64,000 nt of DNA from Thermasporomyces sp036564245 (GTDB lineage Bacteria; Actinomycetota; Actinomycetes; Propionibacteriales; Actinopolymorphaceae), in NCBI GenBank assembly GCA_036564245.1, contig DATCKU010000016.1:1-64000 (forward strand), written 5' to 3'. Shown piece after piece: positions 1-7,735 of the stretch; position 1 is the stretch's first letter, and every line of letters begins with the position of its first letter. The notes under the pieces are model-generated. The model worked only from the letters and a program-made list of their open reading frames with translations, was not told where the DNA came from and did no database searches. The translations under genes and the position numbers were made by a program.

Positions 1-1046
1 ACGCAGGCGATGATGTCGGCACCGCTCATGATGCCGGTGTCGACGAACACCTCCGTACGATCGCCAACCGCATCGACCACCTTGGGCAGCAACTCCAACG
101 GCACCGGCGCCCGATCCAACTGCCGGCCACCGTGGTTGGACACCACCACGCCGTCGGCACCCAGGTCGACCACCCGACGCGCGTCGTCGACGTTCTGAAT
201 TCCTTTCACCACAAGGGATCCCGACCACTGCTCGCGCAACCACGCGAGGTCGTCGAAGGTCACTGTCGGGTCGAAGATGGCGTTGATGAGCTCGCCCACC
301 GTGCCCGGCCAGTCCGACAACGACGCGAACGTCAGCGGCTTGGTCGTCAACAGGTTGAACCACCACGCCGGATGCACGGCCATGTCGACAAGGGTTTTCG
401 GCGTGAGCGTGGGCGGGATCGTCATGCCGTTACGGGTGTCTCGTAGCCGCGCACCCGCAACAGGGACGTCCACGGTGAGCACCAGCGTCGTATAACCCGC
501 TTCGCGCGCACGGTCGACGAGGTCTTTGCCCGCAGCCCGGTCGGTCCAGATATAGAGCTGGAACCACTTGTCGGCGTTGGGTGCCGCCTCGGCAACCTCC
601 TCGATCGACGTGGTGCCCACGGTGGAAAGTGCGTACGGGATGCCGATCCGCTCGGCGACCCGTGCCACCGCGCACTCCCCTTCGTGCTGCATCATCCGGG
701 TGAACCCAGTGGGAGCGAACGCGAACGGGTACGCCGACGGACGACCCAAAACCGTCGTCGTCGTGTCCACCGTCGACACGTCGCGCAGGACGTTCGGGTT
801 GAACTGCAGCCGCCGGAAGTACGCCCTCGCGCGTTCCAGGCTGATCTCAGCCTCGGCGGCACCGTCGGTGTAGTCGAACGCCGCGCGAGGAGTACGACGG
901 CGGGCGATCTTCCGCAGGTCCTCGATCGTGAGCGCCCGGCTGAGTCGGCGCTTCGTGGGGTTGAGCTCGATCCGGCGGGTACGCAGCAGCGGCCGCAGCT
1001 CCGACCACCTCGGAAGCCGGCGTCGCACAACTGGCCGTTCGGTCAT
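1..1046 (-). CDS. FMN-dependent alpha-hydroxy-acid oxidase/dehydrogenase (LldD type), 3' end outside window
   Basis: Oxidises an L-2-hydroxy acid such as lactate with FMN as cofactor. The minus-strand frame opens at an ATG (1044-1046) and is still open at base 1, so about 348 residues are present and roughly 30-50 C-terminal residues are missing. Visible family features are FDYTDGAAE near the N-terminus (usual FDYxxGGA), the FMN-domain stretch FAFAPTGFTRM, LVLTVDVPV, and the active-site segment VVSNHGGRQLD, which holds the catalytic histidine and arginine. VFVDTGIMSGADI, a phosphate-binding strand, is the last clear motif. The N-terminus carries an Arg-rich leader of about 30 residues. It is followed downstream of the start by no partner genes within the window, so whether it is a lactate dehydrogenase or a 2-monooxygenase cannot be decided. 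Confidence 0.88.
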   Translation of the reverse strand, partial: MTERPVVRRRLPRWSELRPLLRTRRIELNPTKRRLSRALTIEDLRKIARRRTPRAAFDYTDGAAEAEISLERARAYFRRLQFNPNVLRDVSTVDTTTTVLGRPSAYPFAFAPTGFTRMMQHEGECAVARVAERIGIPYALSTVGTTSIEEVAEAAPNADKWFQLYIWTDRAAGKDLVDRAREAGYTTLVLTVDVPVAGARLRDTRNGMTIPPTLTPKTLVDMAVHPAWWFNLLTTKPLTFASLSDWPGTVGELINAIFDPTVTFDDLAWLREQWSGSLVVKGIQNVDDARRVVDLGADGVVVSNHGGRQLDRAPVPLELLPKVVDAVGDRTEVFVDTGIMSGADIIAC

Positions 1047-1450
1047 CAGGCGGTCGTTCTCCTCTGCCAGTGGCTCGTGTCTTCGATCGTGACTTGACCA
1101 GAGCTATCCTGCGCCCCGGTCAGGGCCGAGGGGATTTTCCCACGGATCACCGGCTTTGACAGCCTTCGAGACCGTTCCAGGACGGGCACTTCAGGCCGTC
1201 ATGCTCCTGATCGTATTCCTGTCCAGAGACCAGCAGATGCCGTCCGCGGACGTACTGACCTGATCCGCCAAGCAAGACAGCGACTCCGGCGTTGCCCCTG
1301 CCCAGTTGGTCAGCAGACGTGGTTCTCCGAAGCCCCCGTAAATGAATGTGTCCGAATGGCGTACGAAAATCGTCCGCATGTTGAGAGATCACCTAGAGCA
1401 GATCGTTTTCTCAACATATGGAAGATCGATTAGGCCATCGAGAGCACGCG

Positions 1451-1500
1451 GTCATTCGGGGGTGGAACACGTTCCCGCACGTGTCGCACCCCCGAATGAC
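1451..1500. repeat. Perfect 14 bp inverted repeat, hairpin
   Basis: The arms GTCATTCGGGGGTG (1451-1464) and CACCCCCGAATGAC (1487-1500) are exact reverse complements separated by 22 bases. The spacer itself can pair ACAC with GTGT after a two-base mismatch, leaving a ten-base loop. It lies about 170 bases downstream of the alpha-mannosidase stop, so it could be a late terminator of that gene, but no T-run follows. It could equally be an end of a decayed mobile element. Confidence 0.6.
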
Positions 1501-1610
1501 CTGGTGGTTTAGCGAGCAGCACTTACGTCCGTACGTACGAACGCAACAAACGACGCGCTTCGCGAGCCGACTCGTACCCAACCACCGCATACATGCCACT
1601 GACAGAGGCG

Positions 1611-1670
1611 AGTGCCCCACTGAACGTGGTCATTGTCAGCAGTGGCCCACTGAACGTGGTCATTGTCAGC
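1611..1670. repeat. Two tandem 30 bp repeats with core CGTGGTCATTGTCAGC
   Basis: Bases 1611-1640 and 1641-1670 are identical except for one base. Each copy contains CTGAACGTGGTCATTGTCAG. The array abuts the stop codon of the alpha-mannosidase gene (1672-1674). The core matches the terminal repeats of the element at 9836-10487, so I read this as a solo end of the same repeat family. No matching opposite end was found in 1047-1610. Confidence 0.75.
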
Positions 1671-1671
1671 G

Positions 1672-4600
1672 TCAGCGGGAAGCGGGGGTCAGGCGCAGCG
1701 TACGGATCTGGAACGGCCGGAAGGCGAGCTCCACACCGTCGCCGTCGCGCTGGACGCCGCCGGAATCCTCCACCGGCCGCTCGAGCAGGTCGGTCTCCTG
1801 CGCCGCCGCCAGCTCGAACGACGGACGAAGCCGCGCCGTCGCCCGACCGCCGCGCGACTCGTACAGCCGCACCACCACGTCGCCGGACTCGTCGTCGGCG
1901 AGCTTCACCGCCTCGACCACCACGGCCGAGTTGTCGACCGCGACCAGCGGCTCCACACCGGATCCGCCGGACACCACCCGCTCCGGCAGGTTGATCCGGT
2001 AGCCCTCCTCGATCGCCTCCGCGATGCTCGCGCCCGGCACCAGGGCGTACGACAGGTGGTGCACCCCCTGGTCGGTCACCGGGTCCGGCACCCGCGGCGC
2101 ACGCAGCAGCGACAACCGGACGGTCGTGGTCGTACCCCCATCGGGTCGGACGTCGCGCGTGACGTCGTGCCCGTACGTGGAGTTGTTGACCACCGCGTGA
2201 CCGTAGCCCGGCTCCCCCACGTGGATCCACCGGTGCGCGCAGATCTCGAACTTCGCGTTCTCCCACGACGTGTTGGTGTGCGTCGGGCGGAACACGTGAC
2301 CGAACTGGGTCTCCGACGCCGACTGGTCGGCCCGCACGTCGAGCGGGAACGCCGCCTTGAGGAACTTCTCCTTCTCGTGCCAGTCGATCTCGTTGTCGAT
2401 CAGCACCCGCCGCTCACCGGCCCGGAGCCGGATCGTCTGGACGATCCGCGAAGCGCTGAACGCCCGCGTGACCCTGACCGCGGCCTCCTCCGGCGTCGCG
2501 CTGGTCACCTCGACCGACTCGACGTCGGTGAGGTCGGTGACCTTGTTGCGGTAGAAGGGGTCGACGTCCCAGGCGTCCCACAGGTTCGGCGTGTCGACGT
2601 GCAGCTGCAGCAGGTTGCCAGCCGCACCTGGCGCGATGGCCTCGCGCTGCCCCTCGATGTCGTAGACCGAGGTCAGCAGCCCGCGCCCATCGATCGTCAC
2701 ACGCACCAGGCCGTTGTCCAGCACGATGCCGTCGGCGGCCCCTTCGTCCACGGTGACGGTACGCCGGGAGTCCTCGCCAGACGCGGCCGTGGACTCGGAC
2801 CGCACCGCCGCACCGAGCGCCGGTACGCCAGCCCGGGCATGTGGTGCGGCATTGAAGACGACCTGCTGGTCGCCCTCACCGACCAAGGCCCGCTGCGCCC
2901 GCTCGATGATCTGCTCGAGCTCGACCGCCAGTCGGGCGTACGTCTCCTCGGCCTCGCGGTGGACCCACCGGATCGAGCTGCCCGGCAGGATGTCGTGGAA
3001 CTGGTTCAGCAGGACGGCCTTCCAGATCCGATCCAGGTCGGCGTACGGGTACTCGAGCTTGCCCGCCACGGCCGCCGTGGCGCACCACAGCTCGGCCTCG
3101 CGCAACAGATGCTCGCTACGCCGGTTGCCCTGCTTGGTCCTGGCCTGCGACGTGTAGGTCGCGCGGTGCAGCTCGAGGTAGAGCTCACCCACCCAGACCG
3201 GCGCGTCGGGGTACTCCGCGTGGGCCTGCTCAAAGAACCGCTCCGGATGCTCGATGCGTACGACCGGCGACGACTCGAGGTCTGCCAACCGCGCGGCGCG
3301 GCCCAGCATCTCGCGGGTCGGCCCGCCACCACCGTCGCCGTGCCCGAACGGCAGCAACGAGCACGTGCCCCGACCCTTGTCCTGGAAGTTGCGCTGGGCG
3401 TGGGCGAGCTCCTGGCCGGTGAGCCGGCCGTTGTAGGTGTCGGCCGGCGGGAAGTGCGTGAACACCCGAGTGCCGTCGATGCCCTCCCACCAGAACGTGT
3501 GGTGGGGGAACTTGTTGGTCTGGTTCCACGAGATCTTCTGGGTGAGGAACCAGTCGTGCCCGGACAGCTTGACCAGCTGGGGCAAGGCGGCGGAGTACCC
3601 GAACGAGTCCGGCAGCCAGACGACCTTGGTCTCGATGCCGTACTCCTCGAGGAAGAACCGCTTGCCATGCACGAACTGGCGGGCCATCGCCTCGCCGCCG
3701 GGCATGTTCGTGTCGGACTCGACCCACATGCCGCCGATGGGGATCACGTGGCCGGACTGCACAGCCGCCTTGAGCCGCTCCCACACCTTGGGGTGGTGGT
3801 CACGCATCCATGCGTGCTGCTGCGCCTGCGAGAACGCGAACTTGAAGTCGGGATGGTCGGCGGCCAGCGTGGCGACGTTGCAGACCGTACGGGCGACCTT
3901 GCGAACCGTCTCCCGCAGCGGCCACAGCCAGGCGGAGTCGATGTGCGCGTGGCCGACGGCGTAGATCCGGTGGGCACTGGCGTATGCCGGCTTGGCGAGG
4001 ACGGGAGCCAGCTGCTCGCGTGCCAGGGCCGCGCTGCCCGGGATGTCGTCGTAGTCGAGGGCGTCGAGCGCCCGCTCCAGAGCGCGCAGGATCTCGTGCC
4101 GGCGCGGCAGGTCGGTCGGCAACTCGGCCCGCAGCTCGTTGAGGACTGCGATGTCGAGCAGCAGGTTCCAGACATCGGTGTGGAGCACGGCAAGCTCGGC
4201 CCGCTTGAGGGTGTAGAGCGGCTCGTTGCCCGCCGTCTCCTTGTCGCCGTACTTCGTCGGAGCGAAGTCCGGCCAGGCGATCACGGTCGGGTTGGCGGCG
4301 GCCTCGACGTAGACCTGGAAGTCGGCTTCGCCGGCCGCCTCACGCTCGCTCAGGGGAAGGTAGGTGTTGTCCGGGTTGAGCGCCTTGATCGGGTCACCGT
4401 TCGGTGTGTACGCAAGTCCCTCGGCCTGAAAACCCGCCCAGTCGCCGGCGAATCCGAGGTCGACCACAGCTTCGACGGAGACGTTGGGCTGGCCTGAACT
4501 CGCCCATTCCTTGGGCACCCGGCCGGTCAGCCGGAACCACGACGTCCCCCACGGCGGACCCCAACTGTCGCCGACGGCTGCAGGCTTGAAGTCGGCGGTC

Positions 4601-4746
4601 ACAGCCTCGGCGAACGGAACCGGCTCGCCCGGTGCGTGCCACACCTCGATGTCCAACGGAACCGTCGCTCCGTAGAGCGCAGGCCGGATCCGTTGCCGTA
4701 CGGCTCGTTCGAGTCGCTGCTCGATCAGCCGGCTGTCATCATGCAT
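1672..4746 (-). CDS. Alpha-mannosidase, glycoside hydrolase family 38
   Basis: Hydrolyses alpha-mannosidic linkages with a zinc-dependent retaining mechanism, probably in the cytoplasm since no signal peptide is present. The 1024-residue protein has the GH38 metal-site motif GHAHIDSAWLW (His266, His268 as counted, Asp270) and the nucleophile segment VVWLPDSFGYSAALPQL with Asp380. The middle helical domain and the C-terminal beta-rich domains fill the rest, at the length usual for bacterial GH38 enzymes. The ATG at 4746 follows a GGAGGG Shine-Dalgarno sequence at good distance. The LacI-type regulator gene lies 143 bases upstream on the same strand, which suggests sugar-responsive control. The stop codon abuts a 30 bp tandem repeat. 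Confidence 0.95.
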   Translation of the reverse strand: MHDDSRLIEQRLERAVRQRIRPALYGATVPLDIEVWHAPGEPVPFAEAVTADFKPAAVGDSWGPPWGTSWFRLTGRVPKEWASSGQPNVSVEAVVDLGFAGDWAGFQAEGLAYTPNGDPIKALNPDNTYLPLSEREAAGEADFQVYVEAAANPTVIAWPDFAPTKYGDKETAGNEPLYTLKRAELAVLHTDVWNLLLDIAVLNELRAELPTDLPRRHEILRALERALDALDYDDIPGSAALAREQLAPVLAKPAYASAHRIYAVGHAHIDSAWLWPLRETVRKVARTVCNVATLAADHPDFKFAFSQAQQHAWMRDHHPKVWERLKAAVQSGHVIPIGGMWVESDTNMPGGEAMARQFVHGKRFFLEEYGIETKVVWLPDSFGYSAALPQLVKLSGHDWFLTQKISWNQTNKFPHHTFWWEGIDGTRVFTHFPPADTYNGRLTGQELAHAQRNFQDKGRGTCSLLPFGHGDGGGGPTREMLGRAARLADLESSPVVRIEHPERFFEQAHAEYPDAPVWVGELYLELHRATYTSQARTKQGNRRSEHLLREAELWCATAAVAGKLEYPYADLDRIWKAVLLNQFHDILPGSSIRWVHREAEETYARLAVELEQIIERAQRALVGEGDQQVVFNAAPHARAGVPALGAAVRSESTAASGEDSRRTVTVDEGAADGIVLDNGLVRVTIDGRGLLTSVYDIEGQREAIAPGAAGNLLQLHVDTPNLWDAWDVDPFYRNKVTDLTDVESVEVTSATPEEAAVRVTRAFSASRIVQTIRLRAGERRVLIDNEIDWHEKEKFLKAAFPLDVRADQSASETQFGHVFRPTHTNTSWENAKFEICAHRWIHVGEPGYGHAVVNNSTYGHDVTRDVRPDGGTTTTVRLSLLRAPRVPDPVTDQGVHHLSYALVPGASIAEAIEEGYRINLPERVVSGGSGVEPLVAVDNSAVVVEAVKLADDESGDVVVRLYESRGGRATARLRPSFELAAAQETDLLERPVEDSGGVQRDGDGVELAFRPFQIRTLRLTPASR

Positions 4747-4889
4747 GAATTGCCCTCCGCTAGTGGTGCGGACCGATCTTCGGCGTACGGCGTCTGGAGC
4801 GATGACGCTGTCGCGCGCAGGGCCGTTACCCAGACCCTTGCGTGCCCGACGCTAGTCCACGGATGTCTAGAGGGCATCAGCGGTGGACG

Positions 4890-5915
4890 TCACCGGCCAA
4901 GCGTGCTCTCTCGCGGCACCAGCGTGTACGCAGCGTAGATCTCCTGCGGCCCGGAAGCCTCGGCCTGGCCGGCGCGCCCTCGCGCCATTTGCCGGTTGAG
5001 CAGATCGATGGCAAGCCGGGCGATCTCGGGCTTGTCGGGAGAGATCGTCGAGAGGGTGGGAACGGAGTAGCGCCCCTCCTCGATGTCGTCGAAGCCGATG
5101 ACCGCCACGTCCTCCGGCACGCGCATGCCTTGCTCGGCCAAGGTACGCATGGCACCCAGTGCGAGCAGGTCGTTGAAGCAGAAGACCGCGTCAGGTGGAG
5201 GCGAGATCCGCAGCAGCCAGCTCATGGCCGCGGCTCCGTCGCGGCGGTGGTAGCGCAAGGTGGTCGCGACCAGCTGTTCGTCGTACGGGATGCCGGCTGC
5301 CTCCAGCGCCTCGCGGTAGCCGCGCAACCGCAACCGGGCGGTCTCCCCTGCCGGCACTCGCTGCGCCCCGATCGCCGCGATCCGTCGGCGCCCGATGTCG
5401 ATGAGGTGCTGTGTCGCGTCCCGGGCGGCCGCCACGTTGTCGATCACGACGTGATCGGCGGGACCGCGATGCACCCGTTCGCCGAGCAGCACCATGGGAG
5501 TGGGGTCGGTACGCCGGGCGAGGTCCTCGGCTGTCAGGGCGAGCGGGCTGAGGATCAGACCGTCGATGAGGTGATCGCGAAGACCGGAGACGACCTTGCG
5601 CTCCCGCTCCTGCAGCCCTTCGGTCTGGTCGACGAGCACCGTCCAGCCATGCAGGTCCGCTTCGGCGACGAGGAGCCGGGCAAGCTCGGCAAAGTACGGA
5701 ATGTCCAGTTCCGGAACGGCCAGTGCGATGATCCCGGTCCGGCCGCGACGCAAGCTGCGAGCCGAGAGGTTGGGCCGGTAGTTGAGCGCGGCGATCGCCC
5801 GCTCCACGCGGTCGCGGGTCTCAGGTCGTACGTGGACGTACCCATTGACCACGTTCGACACGGTTTTGGCGGAGACTCCCGCAAGCTTTGCGACATCACG
5901 CAACGTCGTCGGCAT
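4890..5915 (-). CDS. LacI-family transcriptional regulator
   Basis: A sugar-responsive DNA-binding regulator of 341 residues. Residues 2-60 form the classic N-terminal helix-turn-helix (TTLRDVAKLAGVSAKTVSN) with the hinge helix region (YRPNLSARSLRRGRTG), followed by a periplasmic-binding-protein-like effector domain (IIALAVPELDIPYFAEL; VAVIGFDDIEEGRYSVP). I chose ATG 5915 because it gives the usual MPTTLRDVA start and has GAGGTGG six bases upstream; an in-frame start at 5972 would add 19 unlikely residues. It sits between the alpha-mannosidase gene and a divergent oxidoreductase/glycosidase pair, so both are plausible targets. The ligand is unknown; a mannoside is a guess from context. Confidence 0.93.
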   Translation of the reverse strand: MPTTLRDVAKLAGVSAKTVSNVVNGYVHVRPETRDRVERAIAALNYRPNLSARSLRRGRTGIIALAVPELDIPYFAELARLLVAEADLHGWTVLVDQTEGLQERERKVVSGLRDHLIDGLILSPLALTAEDLARRTDPTPMVLLGERVHRGPADHVVIDNVAAARDATQHLIDIGRRRIAAIGAQRVPAGETARLRLRGYREALEAAGIPYDEQLVATTLRYHRRDGAAAMSWLLRISPPPDAVFCFNDLLALGAMRTLAEQGMRVPEDVAVIGFDDIEEGRYSVPTLSTISPDKPEIARLAIDLLNRQMARGRAGQAEASGPQEIYAAYTLVPRESTLGR

Positions 5916-6448
5916 GGCAGCCACCTCGTCGGCTGTTCGGGGGCCAGGGGCCGTCCCCCGGGCTCGCGCCACCAGTGGGGCACGGGGTCTGCTCCCGAGC
6001 GCCGCGCCGGCCTCGCGTCAGCCGGGAGCGGCGGAGCGGTGACCTTGGGGCGAAGCCACCAGCTCTGCCCGGCGCTCGAGGGAGTTGCTGCACCCGAGCC
6101 CACCTCATGGCCTGACTGTAGCGCTCAGGCGTTTCCACTAAGCGGGATGGTCCCCGTGGCGTTCCCCGCCTGAGATCGCGTGGACCATCATCGGGACGCA
6201 CGGTGGGTGCCCGTTGGACGGCGTGCTGCTAGGTCGGCGCAGCGCCGGGCTGGCACCGCGACCGGCGAAGGGCCTGGCCGGCCGGCCTGCGCCGGTCGTC
6301 GGCGGATCTGGCGTCAGTGGGCTGGCCGGGGGGCGGCGGGCCCAACATCGACGGGGGCGTCGCTGGGCGAGCCCTTGCCTCGATGGGCGCCGAGGCCTGC
6401 TGTGGCTAGCGCCTCCTCGCCACGCGTGGTCATTTTCGAAGGAGGATC
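5916..6448. promoter_or_regulatory. Divergent control region between LacI regulator and oxidoreductase
   Basis: No gene is supported in these 533 bases; short open frames here lack ribosome-binding sites and domain features. The segment must carry the promoters for the minus-strand regulator and the plus-strand oxidoreductase. A CRE-like palindrome could not be identified with confidence. GC-palindromes such as GGCCGGCCGGCC occur near 6275. The right end carries the CGTGGTCATT motif listed separately. Confidence 0.45.
6424..6437. repeat. Solo GTGGTCATT repeat motif before an ATG
   Basis: The sequence CGTGGTCATTTTC immediately precedes GAAGGAGGATCATG of the next gene. The same core occurs at several other gene borders in the window (1611-1670, 9836-10487, 22426-22510, 29382-29399, 42991-43002). 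This is the only copy placed at a 5' end of a gene. Confidence 0.5.
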
Positions 6449-7735
6449 ATGACGGTTCCGCGAGTCGGTCTGGTGGGTGTGACGGGGTACGGCCGGACGC
6501 ACCTCCTCCACGCCGCCGAGCTGCACCGTGAGCAGGTGCTCGACCTCGTGGGATACGCCGACGTCCGGCCAGAGGCGGCCGCCGCCGTCGCGAGCGTCTG
6601 CGACCACGACGTCCCCGGATTCGGCTCGTTCGCCGAGCTGCTGTCCTGGCAGAAGCTTGACGTTGCCGTGATCGCGACGCCGATCCACCTGCACGCCGAG
6701 ATGATCGAGCAGGCCATCGGGCACGGCTTAGGTGTCCTGGTCGAGAAACCACCCGTCGTCACGATCAACGACATGGACCGGCTGCTCGCTCTCCAGAACG
6801 CACGAGAGCACGCGGGCGGTCCCCTACCCATCCAGGTCGGGTTCCAGACCGTCTGCTCGCCCGCGGTGGAGGCCGCCTCGCGCCTGACCCGGCTTGGCGT
6901 GCTCGGCGATGTGAAGCACATCGCGCTGCTGGGTCGCTGGCAGCGGTCCGATGCCTACTACGCGCGCACCGGCTGGGCGGGGCGCCTGGTCCATCAGGGC
7001 CGGTACGTGCTCGACGGCACGCTCACCAACCCGTTCGCCCACGGGCTCATGAATGCCCTCGTCATCGCAGGCGACGACCCGAAGGAGCCCGCGACTCCGG
7101 AAACCGTGCAGGCCGAGCTCTATCGCTGCCGCGACAGCATCGCAGGCGACGACACGGCATGCGTACGGATCGAAACGACCAACCGGCGCACGATTCTCGC
7201 CGCCGTGACACTGTGCGCTGAGAAAGCGACCGATCCACGCATCATCGTCGTCGGCTCACGCGGTATCGCCACCGTGTGGTACACGACGGGAAAGCTCGCC
7301 CTCGATCCGGACGTTCTTGCCGACCAGGTGCCAGCCGAGCTCCGCTCGCAGCTGCAAAGCCTCCGCCCACCAGACGATCCGATCCAGCGGGACACGCCTT
7401 CGGAGCCGGTGAAACGACCCGAACTGTTGCGCAACCTTCTCGACGTGGTGCGGACCTCGCACGGTGATCTTCTGTGCCCGCTTAGAATGTGCCGCAGCTT
7501 CGTACTGAGCCTCAACGGACTCTACGAGTCCGCCGGGAGACCCAGACCCGTCTCGCATCGTGCACTCACCACCCGATCACAGGAAGGCACGGACTGGGTC
7601 ACCTTGAACGGTGTCGACGCCCTCATCGAGCACTGTGGTCGCCATGGTGTGCTCTTCTCCGAGGCCGGCGCTTCATGGGCGGCACCGACACGGGTGTTCT
7701 CAGTTGCCGGCTACCACGACTTCGACCTTGGCTAG
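6449..7735 (+). CDS. Gfo/Idh/MocA-family oxidoreductase
   Basis: An NAD(P)-dependent oxidoreductase probably acting on a sugar or cyclitol. The 428-residue protein opens with a Rossmann strand and glycine motif (VGLVGVTGYGRTH), and near residue 100 has the family motif VLVEKPPVV, whose lysine is the usual catalytic residue. The C-terminal part is the larger alpha/beta substrate-binding domain. It is longer than the typical 330-390 residues owing to a C-terminal extension. The ATG at 6449 follows a strong GGAGG sequence. Its TAG stop directly abuts the ATG of the next gene, so the two are co-translated. The substrate is not evident; the neighbours suggest glycoside breakdown. Confidence 0.88.
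   Translation: MTVPRVGLVGVTGYGRTHLLHAAELHREQVLDLVGYADVRPEAAAAVASVCDHDVPGFGSFAELLSWQKLDVAVIATPIHLHAEMIEQAIGHGLGVLVEKPPVVTINDMDRLLALQNAREHAGGPLPIQVGFQTVCSPAVEAASRLTRLGVLGDVKHIALLGRWQRSDAYYARTGWAGRLVHQGRYVLDGTLTNPFAHGLMNALVIAGDDPKEPATPETVQAELYRCRDSIAGDDTACVRIETTNRRTILAAVTLCAEKATDPRIIVVGSRGIATVWYTTGKLALDPDVLADQVPAELRSQLQSLRPPDDPIQRDTPSEPVKRPELLRNLLDVVRTSHGDLLCPLRMCRSFVLSLNGLYESAGRPRPVSHRALTTRSQEGTDWVTLNGVDALIEHCGRHGVLFSEAGASWAAPTRVFSVAGYHDFDLG

Larger units (their letters stand above)
1047..1671. other. Gene-free stretch between two minus-strand genes
   Basis: I find no credible gene in these 625 bases. The stretch holds a strong inverted repeat at 1451-1500 and a 30 bp tandem duplication at 1611-1670, both listed separately. 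The promoter of the hydroxy-acid oxidase should lie in the right part of 1047-1200, where a relatively AT-rich segment occurs, but no clear promoter boxes were recognised. Confidence 0.6.

Noticed and set aside
1663..4497. Long plus-strand open frame of 944 codons
   Set aside because: It lies opposite the GH38 alpha-mannosidase, whose motifs are clear. High GC content keeps the antisense frame open; the translation is Arg/Val/Gly-rich with no domain.
5916..5972. Upstream extension of the LacI-type regulator
   Set aside because: The extra 19 residues have no family match, while the ATG at 5915 has a good ribosome-binding site and the normal first residues.
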